NCBI RefSeq assembly: GCF_008757455.1
Contig: NZ_VCMV01000010.1
Coordinates: 34,643 to 98,642 of the forward strand
Origin: Microvirga brassicacearum
GTDB taxonomy: Bacteria; Pseudomonadota; Alphaproteobacteria; Rhizobiales; Beijerinckiaceae
Direction: 5' to 3'
DNA length: 64,000 nt
Shown here: one piece after another, positions 31,088 through 40,306 of the stretch
Position numbering within the stretch: position 1 is the first letter of the stretch
How the letters are laid out: every line of letters begins with the position of its first letter
Program-made: the position numbers and the translations under genes
Notes under the pieces: generated by a model
The model's database searches: none
What the model was told of the DNA's origin: nothing
What the model saw: the letters and a program-made list of their open reading frames with translations, nothing else

Positions 31088-31890
31088 TGCTCAAGGTCCG
31101 CCTCATCCCCTGCCTTGATGTCAAGGACGGCCGCGTCGTCAAGGGCGTGCAATTCGTCGATCTGGTGGATGCGGGCGATCCGGTGGAGGCCGCCAAGGCC
31201 TATGACGCGGCGGGTGCCGACGAACTCTGCTTTCTCGATATCACCGCGAGCGTCGAGGCACGCGGCATCCTGTTCGATGTGGTGCGGCGCACGGCTGAAG
31301 CGTGCTTCATGCCGCTCACCGTCGGCGGCGGCGTTCGCACGGTAGACGATATCCGCAAGCTGCTTCTCGCCGGAGCCGACAAGGTGTCGATCAACACCGC
31401 GGCCGTGGCCAATCCTGAATTCGTGCGCGAGGCGGCGGAAAAGTTCGGCAGCCAATGCATCGTCGTGGCGATCGACGCCAAGAAGGTGTCGGCTTCAGGC
31501 GAGCCGGAAAGCTGGGAGATCTTCACCCATGGCGGTCGCAAGGCCACCGGCCTCGACGCCGTCGCGTTCGCCCGGCAAGTAGCCGAGCTCGGCGCGGGCG
31601 AATTGCTCGTGACCTCCATGGACCGCGACGGCACCAAGGGCGGCTATGACCTGGCATTGGTGCGCGCCATCTCCGGTGCGGTGTCCGTACCGGTCATCGC
31701 CTCGGGCGGCGTCGGCAATCTCGATCACCTGGTGGCCGGGATCCGCGACGGCCATGCCAGCGCGGTGCTGGCCGCCTCGATCTTCCATTTCGGCACGCAC
31801 AGCATCAGCGAGGCGAAGCAGCATATGGCGGCGGCGGGGCTGCGCGTGCGGTTGGATCCAACGACCGCGCCTGTCGCAACAGCAGGATAA
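31087..31890 (+). CDS. hisF: imidazole glycerol phosphate synthase cyclase subunit HisF
   Basis: TIM-barrel cyclase (267 residues) that works with His[17 protein letters not shown] carries the first catalytic aspartate, and [13 protein letters not shown] carries the second. Its ATG shares a base with the hisA stop. Confidence 0.97.
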   Translation: MLKVRLIPCLDVKDGRVVKGVQFVDLVDAGDPVEAAKAYDAAGADELCFLDITASVEARGILFDVVRRTAEACFMPLTVGGGVRTVDDIRKLLLAGADKVSINTAAVANPEFVREAAEKFGSQCIVVAIDAKKVSASGEPESWEIFTHGGRKATGLDAVAFARQVAELGAGELLVTSMDRDGTKGGYDLALVRAISGAVSVPVIASGGVGNLDHLVAGIRDGHASAVLAASIFHFGTHSISEAKQHMAAAGLRVRLDPTTAPVATAG

Positions 31891-31894
31891 TCCG

Positions 31895-32215
31895 ATGACC
31901 GCCTTCACCCTCGACGACCTCGCCCGTATCGTCGCCGAGCGCGCCTCCGCACCGGCTGCCGAATCCTATACGGCGAAGCTTTTGGCCGACGGTCCCGCGA
32001 AGGCAGCGAAGAAATTGGGCGAGGAGGCGGTGGAGGCCGTCATCGCGGCGATTTCCGGCGACCGGGCGAATCTCACGGCCGAGGCCGCCGATGTGCTATA
32101 TCATCTTCTCGTCGTCTTGCAGGGTGCGCGCATTCCGTTAAGTGATGTGATGGCGGAACTCGAGCGGCGCACCGGGCGATCGGGATTGGCCGAAAAGGCC
32201 GCGCGCAAGCTTTGA
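31895..32215 (+). CDS. hisE: phosphoribosyl-ATP pyrophosphatase HisE
   Basis: A 106-residue MazG-like all-alpha enzyme for the second step of histidine synthesis. The metal site is [14 protein letters not shown] followed by [11 protein letters not shown]. Start ATG 31895 is four bases after hisF. It is a stand-alone HisE, not fused to HisI. Confidence 0.95.
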   Translation: MTAFTLDDLARIVAERASAPAAESYTAKLLADGPAKAAKKLGEEAVEAVIAAISGDRANLTAEAADVLYHLLVVLQGARIPLSDVMAELERRTGRSGLAEKAARKL

Positions 32216-32235
32216 CGGCCGGGAAGGCGCCTCTC

Positions 32236-33210
32236 ATGGACCAGCGAAACGTGGTGTCGGCGGAAAACGGCGACGGGCTCTCTCCCTACCGGCGCTTTTC
32301 GCGCGACGAATGGGCAAAGCTGCGCGCCGACACGCCGATGACGCTGACAGCCGAAGAGGTGTTGCAGCTGCAATCCCTCAACGATCCGATCTCCCTCGAC
32401 GAAGTGGCGGCGATCTATCTGCCGCTCTCGCGCCTGCTGTCGCTTTATGTGGCAGCGACCCAGGGGCTGTTCCGGGCGACGCAGCGCTTCCTGCTGGCCG
32501 AGAACGACGCCAAGGTGCCCTACATCATCGGCGTCGCCGGCTCGGTCGCGGTGGGCAAATCCACCACCGCGCGCGTTCTCAAGGCGCTGCTGGCGCGCTG
32601 GCCCAACACACCGAAGGTCGATCTCGTCACCACCGATGGTTTCCTTTTGCCCAATGCCGAGCTCGACCGGCTCGGGCTGATGGAGCGGAAAGGTTTTCCG
32701 GAGAGCTATGATACCGGCGCGCTGCTGCGCTTCCTCGCCGACATCAAGGCGGGCCGGCGCAATGTGAGGGCGCCGCTCTATTCGCATCTCGTCTATGACG
32801 TGGTGCCGGGCGAGGAGAAGATCGTCGACCTGCCGGATATCCTCATCGTCGAAGGGCTCAACGTGCTGCAGCCGGCGCGCATGCCGAAGGACGGCATGGC
32901 GATCCCGTTCGTGTCCGACTTCTTCGATTTCTCGGTCTATATCGATGCCGACGAGGCGGATCTGCACCGCTGGTATGTCAACCGCTTCCTGCGCCTGCGC
33001 CACACGGCGTTTCGCGACCCGCTCTCGTATTTCCGCCGCTATGCGGAAATCCCCGAGGAAGAGGCGATCGCCACGGCCGAGGGCCTGTGGAACCGCATCA
33101 ACCTCACCAACCTGCGCGAAAATATTGTGCCGACGCGCCAGCGCGCGAGCCTGATCCTGAAGAAGGGCGCGAGCCACCGGATCGAGGCGGTCGCGCTCAG
33201 GCGGCTGTGA
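32236..33210 (+). CDS. coaA: pantothenate kinase (type I, CoaA)
   Basis: First enzyme of coenzyme A synthesis, 324 residues from the ATG at 32236, which follows GGGAAGG. A TTG at 32212 overlapping hisE is possible. The P-loop is [12 protein letters not shown], and [12 protein letters not shown] and the [17 protein letters not shown] region are family hallmarks. hisE-coaA linkage is typical of Rhizobiales. Confidence 0.95.
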   Translation: MDQRNVVSAENGDGLSPYRRFSRDEWAKLRADTPMTLTAEEVLQLQSLNDPISLDEVAAIYLPLSRLLSLYVAATQGLFRATQRFLLAENDAKVPYIIGVAGSVAVGKSTTARVLKALLARWPNTPKVDLVTTDGFLLPNAELDRLGLMERKGFPESYDTGALLRFLADIKAGRRNVRAPLYSHLVYDVVPGEEKIVDLPDILIVEGLNVLQPARMPKDGMAIPFVSDFFDFSVYIDADEADLHRWYVNRFLRLRHTAFRDPLSYFRRYAEIPEEEAIATAEGLWNRINLTNLRENIVPTRQRASLILKKGASHRIEAVALRRL

Positions 33211-33220
33211 GCGCCGCGCT

Positions 33221-33568
33221 TCAGTTGCGCATCCCGCGCGTGTCGTAGCGGACCACCGTCCGCAACGTCCCATAGGGCGTCGGCGTGCGGGCATCGAGCT
33301 GCACCCGGGCGCCGGTGCGAAAACCGCTCGAACCTTCAGAGCGCGTGCGCGGCTGCACAACCCGGTAATCCGAACGCACCCGACCGCTGACCCGCAGGCA
33401 GGTCTCGGACCCTGGGATGGAGAAGAACCCGGCTCCCTGGCTGGTGCAGGCGCGGTTTGGTTCAACCGCCGCGGCATTCCTTGCCAGCAATTCGGCAGCC
33501 GGCACCGGAACGCTCTGCGCCAGCACCGCGAGCGCCAGGACGCCGATCGACAGAAGGTTGCTTGCCAT
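33221..33568 (-). CDS. short secreted protein resembling the N-terminus of Rhizobiales porins
   Basis: A 115-residue protein with a signal peptide (hydrophobic to about residue 24, PAAA-EL). The mature part GAGFFSIPGSETCLRVSGRVRSDY and then DARTPTPYGTLRT closely resemble the first strands of the alphaproteobacterial porin family. A full porin has 350 or more residues, so this is a fragment or a dedicated mini-porin-like protein. It ends in a clean stop and nothing downstream continues the barrel. Confidence 0.7.
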   Translation of the reverse strand: MASNLLSIGVLALAVLAQSVPVPAAELLARNAAAVEPNRACTSQGAGFFSIPGSETCLRVSGRVRSDYRVVQPRTRSEGSSGFRTGARVQLDARTPTPYGTLRTVVRYDTRGMRN

Positions 33569-33689
33569 GGGCCAAGCCTCGATTTCGCGCCAAGCCTAGC
33601 CGGAAGCCATGCGCTTGCGCAACTCCGCGGCGGCCGATCAAAATCCGCCCTCCGCGCGTTTTGCCTCAACGATGATCGATGGAGGCATC

Positions 33690-34166
33690 ATGGCGACGCA
33701 ACAGGGCGAAGCGGAACTGAAGCGCAGCGCCGATCACGCCGAGCAGGCCGCGGAACACACCGAGGAGGCGGCCGAGCGAACCGCCGTCGCGGCCGAGGTC
33801 ACCAAGGACAGCGCGGATCGAAGAACCGAGCTTGCCGCCGACCGGACGGTCTTTGCCGCCGAGCGCACCTATGCGGCCTGGGTCCGCACCGGTCTGGGGG
33901 CGCTTGCCTCGGGCATCGGCGCCAAAAGCCTTCTCGCCGGAGTGGTGCCGGAGTGGATGATCGTCGCCACCGGTACGCTGCTGGTGATCTTCAGCGGATT
34001 CTGCTTCGCGGCGGCGGTCTGGCGGCAGGTCTTCGCCGGCGCGCCGCCGCCCATGCCCGATGTGCGGCGGATCCCGCCCCTCCTGCTCGTGGGGATGAAC
34101 GGTTTCCTGGTGGTCGTCGCGCTGGCGGCCTTGCTCAGCATCTGGTTCGGGCGGACAGGCGGCTGA
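33690..34166 (+). CDS. DUF202 domain membrane protein
   Basis: A 158-residue protein. Residues 1-60 are a charged helical repeat rich in Ala/Glu/Arg (EHTEEAAERTAVAAE-like). Then come ERTYAAWVRTGLGALASG, the DUF202 signature, and two or three membrane helices. Function is unknown. ATG 33690 has GGAGG four bases upstream. An in-frame ATG at 33672 is possible. Confidence 0.8.
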   Translation: MATQQGEAELKRSADHAEQAAEHTEEAAERTAVAAEVTKDSADRRTELAADRTVFAAERTYAAWVRTGLGALASGIGAKSLLAGVVPEWMIVATGTLLVIFSGFCFAAAVWRQVFAGAPPPMPDVRRIPPLLLVGMNGFLVVVALAALLSIWFGRTGG

Positions 34167-34184
34167 GGGGCCGGGAAGCGATGG

Positions 34185-35186
34185 TCAGCCCAGAAGCCCT
34201 TCCTGCCGCGCGAGATCGCGCAAATTCGTCTGCGGCCGAGCGCCGAGGTGGCTGATCACTTCGGCGGCGGCGAGACCGCCGAGGCGCGCGCAGGAGACGA
34301 GGTCGAGATCTTGAGTCAGTCCGGCGAGGAAGCCGGATGCGAACAGGTCGCCTGCGCCGGTGGTGTCGATCACGCGCTCGACCGGGAAAGCCGGAACGGC
34401 GCGGGTTTCGCTGCGGGTCACGACCAGCGCCCCCTCGGCCGAACGGGTGACGACGCCGAGGATGTTCTCCTCCCGCAGGGCCGCGAGTGCCGTGTCGGGA
34501 TCGGAGGCGCCATAGAGGCTTTGCAATTCGTGGATATTGGCGAACAGGATATCGAGGCTGCCGTCGCGGATGAGGCCGAGGAACTCGTCCCGATAACGAT
34601 CGACGCAGAAGGGGTCGGAGAGCGTCAGCGCGACCTTGTTGCCGGCCTGGTGGGCGATCTTGACGGCCTTGCGGAACGCTTCCTTGGCGGCCGGCGGGTC
34701 CCACAGATAGCCTTCGAGATAGACGATCGAAGACGCGCGAACGGTCTCGGGATTCACATCGTCCGGGGTCAGGTTCTGGCAGGCGCCCAGATAGGTGTTC
34801 ATGGTGCGCTCGCCGTCGGGCGTCACCAGAATGAAGCTGCGGGCCGTGGCCGGCCCGTCCTTGGCCAAGGCGACGTCGTAATGGACGTCGATGGCTTTCA
34901 GGTCGTGGGCGAAATGATGGCCGGTCTGGTCGTCCTTCACCTTGCCGATGAAACCCGCCTTGACGCCCAGCGACGCCACGCCCGCCGCCGTGTTGGCCGC
35001 CGAGCCGCCCGAAATGACGGTCGCAGGGCCCATATCGCCGAACAATTCCTCGGCCCGCGCCTCGTCGATGAGCTGCATGGCGCCCTTGTGGACGTTCTTC
35101 CTGACCAGGAACGCCTCGTCGGTATGGGCGAGAACATCCACGATGGCGTTGCCGAGCGTGAGCACGTCGATACGATGATGGGACAT
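34185..35186 (-). CDS. PfkB-family carbohydrate kinase, probable adenosine kinase
   Basis: Ribokinase-fold sugar/nucleoside kinase of 333 residues. The N-terminal signature LTLGNAIVDVLA, SGGSAANTAAGVASLG, and the anion-hole motif DTTGAGDLFASGFLAG with the catalytic aspartate are intact. The closest named group in Rhizobiales is adenosine kinase. Substrate assignment from sequence alone is tentative. Confidence 0.85.
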   Translation of the reverse strand: MSHHRIDVLTLGNAIVDVLAHTDEAFLVRKNVHKGAMQLIDEARAEELFGDMGPATVISGGSAANTAAGVASLGVKAGFIGKVKDDQTGHHFAHDLKAIDVHYDVALAKDGPATARSFILVTPDGERTMNTYLGACQNLTPDDVNPETVRASSIVYLEGYLWDPPAAKEAFRKAVKIAHQAGNKVALTLSDPFCVDRYRDEFLGLIRDGSLDILFANIHELQSLYGASDPDTALAALREENILGVVTRSAEGALVVTRSETRAVPAFPVERVIDTTGAGDLFASGFLAGLTQDLDLVSCARLGGLAAAEVISHLGARPQTNLRDLARQEGLLG

Positions 35187-35274
35187 GAGCAACCAGACTG
35201 TTGAAGGAAGCGCGCTTTCGCACCCGTTGACGATCCGGTCAAGTCTCAGGCGGTGGAAGCGCGCCTCCACTGGA

Positions 35275-35312
35275 CCTCATCCTGAGGAGGCCGCAGGCCG
35301 TCTCGAAGGATC
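35275..35312 (+). repeat. REP-like palindromic repeat, single unit
   Basis: CCTCATCCTGAGGA, then GGCCGCAGGCC, then GTCTCGAAGGATC. The same frame of sequence recurs at 46446 (direct) and 46510 (inverted). The internal GGCC-GCA-GGCC is a small hairpin. It lies in the 131 bases between two minus-strand genes. Confidence 0.6.
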
Positions 35313-35317
35313 ATCAT

Positions 35318-35707
35318 TCAGGCTGTGGGAAGCGCGGAGCGCCGGGATCGTTCCTGCGCATCGTCGAGAACCGCCAGCAGCTTTTCGATCTCGGTTTCCG
35401 ACAAGGTGCCGATTTCGCGGGCGAGCCGGTTGGCGAAGAGGGTGGCGCGCGGATGGGTGCCGCCGGTCTCGATCTTGACCCGGGGATCCGACATATCGGC
35501 GAGCCGGGCCAGTTCGTCGGCCTCATCCCAGATGATGTGGAAATATTGCAGCGTGCCTTGAATCAACGCCCAGGTCGGCTTGCCGCGCTCGCCGCGCTCC
35601 AGCGCCGACAGATAGGCGCTCGAAACGCCCAGATGCGCCGCCATGTCCTTCAACAGGAGGCCGCGCTCGCGGCGCAGCCGTCGTACCTTTTCGCCAAAAG
35701 GGGTCAT
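35318..35707 (-). CDS. XRE-family helix-turn-helix protein
   Basis: A 129-residue protein with an N-terminal HTH (about 6-62, GLLLKDMAAHLGVSSAYLSALERG) and a helical C-terminal tail containing EIGTLSETEIEKLLAVL. No sensor domain is visible. It is one base from the Smr gene on the same strand and is probably in its operon. Its target is unknown. Confidence 0.88.
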   Translation of the reverse strand: MTPFGEKVRRLRRERGLLLKDMAAHLGVSSAYLSALERGERGKPTWALIQGTLQYFHIIWDEADELARLADMSDPRVKIETGGTHPRATLFANRLAREIGTLSETEIEKLLAVLDDAQERSRRSALPTA

Positions 35708-35708
35708 G

Positions 35709-36266
35709 TCATTCCGCCCCGCGCCTCCGGCGCAGCCTCACATAAAGCGCACCCGATCCACCATGATGGGCGGCGGCCTCCTCGAAGCCGATGACCAGCG
35801 CCCGCAGCTCCGGCAACCCCAGCCAATGGGGCACCAGCCGGCGCAGAATTCCGCGCTCCTCGTAGAGGCCGCCGATGCGGCCGGTGCCGCCCTTGCCGGT
35901 GATCACCAGCACCAAGCCATGCCCCTGCCCCTGAGCCCGGTAAAGGAACCGCAACAGCGCCTCATGAGCCTCGCTCTGGCGCATGCCGTGGAGATCGATT
36001 CGCGCATCGACGCTGCGCGTGCCGCGCCTGAGGCCGATCATCGTCTTGCGTTCGAGGGGCGCGAGCGGAAGCAGGCTCGGCTTCGGGGTGGCGAGCGGCA
36101 GGGGCGCGGGCCGCAGGACCGGCTCCGGCTTCGGCTCCTTTGCGGGCGCGTCGGGTGAGACCGGGTCGAGCGGGAGAACGCGGCCCTTCATGGGCCGGAC
36201 GCCGCGGGCCACATGCGCCCAGAGCTTTCGCTCCTCGCCGCTCAGGGACCGCTTGCGTCGGGTCAT
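35709..36266 (-). CDS. Smr/MutS2-type endonuclease domain protein
   Basis: A 185-residue stand-alone Smr domain protein (domain about 95-180) with the DLHG motif in RIDLHGMRQSEAH and the VITGKGG motif. Smr domains are nicking or RNA-cleaving nucleases, and the role of this small form in Rhizobiales is not known. The N-terminal 90 residues are proline-rich and basic. It overlaps mltA by four bases. Confidence 0.9.
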   Translation of the reverse strand: MTRRKRSLSGEERKLWAHVARGVRPMKGRVLPLDPVSPDAPAKEPKPEPVLRPAPLPLATPKPSLLPLAPLERKTMIGLRRGTRSVDARIDLHGMRQSEAHEALLRFLYRAQGQGHGLVLVITGKGGTGRIGGLYEERGILRRLVPHWLGLPELRALVIGFEEAAAHHGGSGALYVRLRRRRGAE

Positions 36267-37441
36267 GGGCGGGCTTTGGGCTGCAGGACGACGAACGCCA
36301 CTTTATGGCGCATCAAGCCGGCCTGCGCTCCGGCCCCCGGTCCAGTCCCGGCAAAAAAATCGCCCCGCGCCGGTCCGACAATGGCCGAACCGGTATCCTG
36401 CGCCACCATCAGGCGGCGCAAAGGCTCGCTCCGGTCGAGCGCGTGCGGCAGCGTTCCGTCGAGCCAGATCGGCAGCCCGTAGGCCCAGATGCTGCGATCG
36501 ACCGCCAACGAGCGGCCCGGGGTGAGGGGAATGCCAGCGCCGCCGATCGGCCCCTCAGCGTGGGCAAGTTCGCTCGCCTCGCGAAAGAAGATGTAGGAGC
36601 GGTTTTGCCGCATCAGCGCCTTGGCGGGCTCCGGATTATCCCGGAGCCACCCCATCAGCCGCGCCAACGTCATGGTCTCAAGGTCCATTTCGCCGCGCTG
36701 CACCAGCAGCTTGCCGATCGACGTGTAGGGATGGCCGTTGCGCCCCGCATAGGCGACGCGCATTACGCTCCCGTCCTGAAGCCGAATGCGGGCGGAGCCT
36801 TGAACGTGAATGATGAAGGCTTCTCCCGGCTCGCGCAGATAGACAACCGGTTTGGCCCGCCCGCCCAGCGCGCCGTCCTCGATGGCGGCGCGGTCCGGAT
36901 AGGGCTCGTAGCCCCTGGCGCTGCGTCTGCCGGCCTGAAGGACCGGATCCAGACCGGGGAATTTTTCGCCCTGCGGCACGGTGACGAGATCGTCCGGCCG
37001 ATCGAGCAAGGGGACGCGATAGGTGGCGTCGGGACGGCGCGAGCCCCGGAATTCGGGCTCGTAATAGCCGGTGAGAAAACCCTCGCCGGTCACGGGCACC
37101 ACGCGCATTGGCCGAAACTGCGTCTCGAAGAAACGCCGTGCCTCCGCGCCGCTCGAGATATTCGCGCTTGAGGCGCCGCGGCAGATCGCGGTCAGGTCGA
37201 AGCCGGGCTTCTGCGCCGGGCGCAATTCGGCGGCGTTGGCCTCGAGCGCCTTGCAGCTTCGCAGGAAGGTCGCGAAAGCCAGCCCGTGATCGTCCTGCGA
37301 CCACCCGGCCAAGTCCTCAAACGAGACGGGTTCGAGGCGGGCTTTTCCCGTCAGCGCCGAGGGCTGGTCGAACGCCGCCATGGTCAATGCCCAGAAGAGG
37401 AAGCCGAGGAGGCCGAGACGGATCGGCCCCGCATGGTTCAT
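36263..37441 (-). CDS. mltA: membrane-bound lytic murein transglycosylase A (MltA)
   Basis: Peptidoglycan-cleaving lytic transglycosylase of 392 residues. ATG 37441 overlaps the preceding stop and gives a signal sequence (GLLGFLFWALTMAAF), with no lipobox cysteine, so it is probably secreted or anchored by this helix. The MltA domain contains LTGYYEPEFRGS. The C-terminal 3D domain has VAQDTGSAIVGPARGDFF with the catalytic aspartate. It follows the Tim44-like gene as in many Rhizobiales. Confidence 0.93.
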   Translation of the reverse strand: MNHAGPIRLGLLGFLFWALTMAAFDQPSALTGKARLEPVSFEDLAGWSQDDHGLAFATFLRSCKALEANAAELRPAQKPGFDLTAICRGASSANISSGAEARRFFETQFRPMRVVPVTGEGFLTGYYEPEFRGSRRPDATYRVPLLDRPDDLVTVPQGEKFPGLDPVLQAGRRSARGYEPYPDRAAIEDGALGGRAKPVVYLREPGEAFIIHVQGSARIRLQDGSVMRVAYAGRNGHPYTSIGKLLVQRGEMDLETMTLARLMGWLRDNPEPAKALMRQNRSYIFFREASELAHAEGPIGGAGIPLTPGRSLAVDRSIWAYGLPIWLDGTLPHALDRSEPLRRLMVAQDTGSAIVGPARGDFFAGTGPGAGAQAGLMRHKVAFVVLQPKARP

Positions 37442-38163
37442 TGCCCCGCTTCGGTCGCGACCAGCTTCCAGTTCGGATCGCGGCTTCCGAGGACACGCTC
37501 GAAGGTCCACACATCCGTGACGTCGACGACCGCGTCCGGGCTGCCATCCACCACCTTGTCGGAGGCATCGCGCGTCACGGTGATGAGTTTCGACAGGAAG
37601 CGAAGGCTGAGCTGGGCCGTCTTGCCCTGGATCTCGACGCCGGTGATCTCGGCCTTGTCGACCGACACGAAGGTGGTCTCGACCTTTTCGCCACGCTGCT
37701 CGCGCTCAGTGATGGCGCGCTCGAAGCCCTCATAGACCTCTTTCGACAGCAGATCCTTGAGCGTCTTGCGGTCGCCCTGCGCGAACGCGCTGACGATCAT
37801 CTCGTAGGCGGCTTGCGCGCCCTCGATGAAGGTGGCGGCGTCGAAGTTCGGTTCGGCGCGGGCGATCTCGTCGAGATTCCGCGCCATCGGCGTGCCCGGC
37901 TCGGCAAAGCCCTTCCACCGTTCAGCGGCGGTCGCGGGCGCATCGCCGGCCGCATGGGCGCCGTTGGCCCCCGGCAATCGCACGACGTTGTCCGGCTCGC
38001 CCGACGGCGCCTTCGGGCGCAAGGGCGGTTCCCGACGGGAAATGGGATCGAGCGGCGGCTGTTCGCTACCCGTCTTCTGCCCCAGCACCGATCGCAGCCG
38101 CCACACGACGAAGACGGCCAGAACGATGAATATGAGGGTCGTGATGTCGAAGGAATCCTGCAT
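37438..38163 (-). CDS. Tim44-domain membrane protein (TimA type)
   Basis: A 241-residue protein with one N-terminal membrane helix (about residues 8-24, TLIFIVLAVFVVWRL), a proline-rich linker, and a Tim44-like domain (about 90-240) near FIEGAQAAYEMIVSAF. Bacterial relatives are inner-membrane proteins of uncertain function related to the mitochondrial import protein. It is divergent from secB across 266 bases, in which I see no other gene. Confidence 0.9.
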   Translation of the reverse strand: MQDSFDITTLIFIVLAVFVVWRLRSVLGQKTGSEQPPLDPISRREPPLRPKAPSGEPDNVVRLPGANGAHAAGDAPATAAERWKGFAEPGTPMARNLDEIARAEPNFDAATFIEGAQAAYEMIVSAFAQGDRKTLKDLLSKEVYEGFERAITEREQRGEKVETTFVSVDKAEITGVEIQGKTAQLSLRFLSKLITVTRDASDKVVDGSPDAVVDVTDVWTFERVLGSRDPNWKLVATEAGQ

Positions 38164-38429
38164 CGTCGATCCGTTGTCGGCCTTCCCGATCCGGCCCGGA
38201 GAGTGGCCGGGCTATCGCCCGCGATCCGGGCACAAAAGGTGTTCTGCGCATATGGGGCTCATGGGTCGTAACATCCACCTCTCGCCGGGACAAGCGAAGG
38301 TCGCGACCGAATCTTGTTCCTGCGGCGGGAACATGGTAGCGCGAAGATCCACGGCCCGTCGCCGACACACGCTTGTTCACGAGCGCTCCACACGGGCGCG
38401 ACCGATTACTCTCTTCGGAGCATGAAGAC

Positions 38430-38924
38430 ATGGCCGACAACACGGCAACCAACGGAGCGCAGGAGAACGCCATGCCGGCGCTCAATGCCCTCGCACAATA
38501 TTGCAAGGATTTCTCATTCGAGAATCCCAACGCGCCGCGCTCGCTGCAGCAGCAGAGCGAAGGCCCGCAGATCAACCTGCAGGTCAACGTCAACGCCAAA
38601 CAGCTCGCCGAGGCGGATTTCGAAGTCGAACTCACCCTCGAGGGCAGCGCCAAGGTCGGCGGCACCGAAACGCTGTTCGCGTTCGAACTGACCTATTCGG
38701 GCATCTTCCGCGTCGCGAACGTGCCGGCGGATCAGATCCATCCCGTCGTCATGATCGAGTGCCCGCGCCTGCTCTTCCCGTTCGCGCGGCAGATCGTGGC
38801 CGACGCCGTGCGCAATGGCGGCTTCCCGCCGCTCTACATCGATCCGATCGATTTCGTGGCGCTCTATCGCCAGCGCGCCTCGGAGTTGCAGACCGAGAAC
38901 AAAGCCGGCGTCACCCTGTCGTGA
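38430..38924 (+). CDS. secB: protein-export chaperone SecB
   Basis: Tetrameric chaperone that keeps preproteins unfolded for SecA. The 164-residue product starts at ATG 38430 and has the family blocks [13 protein letters not shown] and [32 protein letters not shown]. Start choice follows the family, with GGAG nine bases upstream. timA-secB-dnaQ order is typical of Rhizobiales. Confidence 0.96.
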   Translation: MADNTATNGAQENAMPALNALAQYCKDFSFENPNAPRSLQQQSEGPQINLQVNVNAKQLAEADFEVELTLEGSAKVGGTETLFAFELTYSGIFRVANVPADQIHPVVMIECPRLLFPFARQIVADAVRNGGFPPLYIDPIDFVALYRQRASELQTENKAGVTLS

Positions 38925-38932
38925 CCTGATTG

Positions 38933-38953
38933 TCGAGGCCCCTCCGGCCTCGA
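38933..38953. terminator. hairpin between convergent secB and dnaQ
   Basis: TCGAGGCC and GGCCTCGA form a perfect 8-bp stem around CCTCC, nine bases after the secB stop and just before the dnaQ end. There is no T-run in either direction, so efficiency as a terminator is uncertain. Confidence 0.5.
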
Positions 38954-38960
38954 TGACCGG

Positions 38961-39674
38961 CTATTCCGCCTCGACGATGTAGGCGCCCCACAGGGTATCG
39001 GCGCCGAGCGTTTCAACGAAGGCGCGGTGAGCCGCCCGCTCGGCATCCGTCAGGCGTGAGAGAAATGGACGCGGCCGCATCTCCCGGGATGCGGCCGCTC
39101 CCGTTTGAAGGACCGGGATGCCGCGAATGCTCGGGCGGACCGTGAGGTCGAGGCCGGTCTGCTTGCCGCCGATCAGCTCGATATAGACCTCGGCCAGAAT
39201 TTCCGCATCAAGAAGCGCGCCGTGCTTGGTGCGCCGCGAATTGTCGATGCCATAACGCGAGCAGAGCGCATCGAGATTGTTCGACGCGCCGGGATGCTTG
39301 CGCCGCGCCAACGACAGGGTGTCGACGCAATCGTTCAGGACAATCGCCTGACGGCCGAGGCGCGCATATTCGGCGTTGAGGAAGCCCACATCGAAGGCCG
39401 CGTTGTGAATCACCAGCCGTCCCTCGCCGATGAAAGCCGCGAATTCCTCGATCACCGCCGAAAACACCGGCTTGTCGGCAAGGAATTCATTGCTCAATCC
39501 GTGCACGCCGAACGCGCCCGGCGACACCGGATATTCCGGATTGAGGTAGGTGTGATAAAATTTGCCCGTCGGCACGTGATTGACGAGTTCGACGCAGCCG
39601 ATTTCGATGACGCGGTCGCCCTTGCCATGGTCGATGCCGGTCGTTTCCGTATCGAGGACGATTTCACGCAACAT
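38961..39674 (-). CDS. dnaQ: DNA polymerase III epsilon subunit (3'-5' proofreading exonuclease)
   Basis: A 237-residue DEDDh exonuclease. ExoI is VLDTETTGIDH, ExoII includes VIHNAAFDVGFLNAE, and ExoIII ends in HGALLDAEILAEVY with the catalytic His and Asp. The C-terminal segment fits binding to the polymerase alpha subunit. It overlaps coaE by 11 bases. Confidence 0.95.
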   Translation of the reverse strand: MLREIVLDTETTGIDHGKGDRVIEIGCVELVNHVPTGKFYHTYLNPEYPVSPGAFGVHGLSNEFLADKPVFSAVIEEFAAFIGEGRLVIHNAAFDVGFLNAEYARLGRQAIVLNDCVDTLSLARRKHPGASNNLDALCSRYGIDNSRRTKHGALLDAEILAEVYIELIGGKQTGLDLTVRPSIRGIPVLQTGAAASREMRPRPFLSRLTDAERAAHRAFVETLGADTLWGAYIVEAE

Positions 39675-40296
39675 CAGGCTTTACCTCACCGCATCGACGC
39701 CGATTCCGTCCCGGCCTGCCGGCCAGGCAGACCACAATGGAACGAACCTGCGCCTCAGCGGAAGGGAAGCCGCGACTCGAATCCACCAGAAAATGCGCCC
39801 GCCTGCGCTTTTCGGCGTCCGGCATCTGTTTGTCCAGAATGCCCTTGAACTTGTCCTCGGTCATTCCGGCCCGGCTCAGCACGCGTTGGGCCTGGATCAG
39901 CGCGGGCGCGGTCACCACCACCACTGCGTCGCAGCGGCTTTCGCCGCCGGTCTCGAACAGAAGCGGGATATCCAGCACCACGAGCGACGCGGCACCGGCG
40001 ATGCGGCGCAGGAAAGCCTCTTCCTCCTCGCGCACCAGCGGATGGATGATGGCTTCGAGTTGTTTCAAGCGATCGGCATCATCGAGCACGGCGGCGCCGA
40101 GTTTTGCGCGGTCGACGGCGCCCGCGACCACCGTGCCCGGAAAGGCGGCGTCGATGAGCGGCGCGGCCCGGCCCTGATAGAGCGCGTGAACCGCCGCATC
40201 GGCGTCGTGGACCGGGATCCCGAGATCCCGAAACATCCCCGCGGTGGCGGATTTTCCCATGCCGATGGAGCCGGTCAATCCGAGAATGAACGTCAT
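39664..40296 (-). CDS. coaE: dephospho-CoA kinase CoaE
   Basis: Final step of CoA synthesis. The 210-residue P-loop kinase starts ILGLTGSIGMGKSATA and has VVLDIPLLFETGGE. It sits between aroE and dnaQ, the conserved alphaproteobacterial order. Confidence 0.96.
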   Translation of the reverse strand: MTFILGLTGSIGMGKSATAGMFRDLGIPVHDADAAVHALYQGRAAPLIDAAFPGTVVAGAVDRAKLGAAVLDDADRLKQLEAIIHPLVREEEEAFLRRIAGAASLVVLDIPLLFETGGESRCDAVVVVTAPALIQAQRVLSRAGMTEDKFKGILDKQMPDAEKRRRAHFLVDSSRGFPSAEAQVRSIVVCLAGRPGRNRRRCGEVKPDVA

Positions 40297-40306
40297 AGGA
40301 TCAGGC

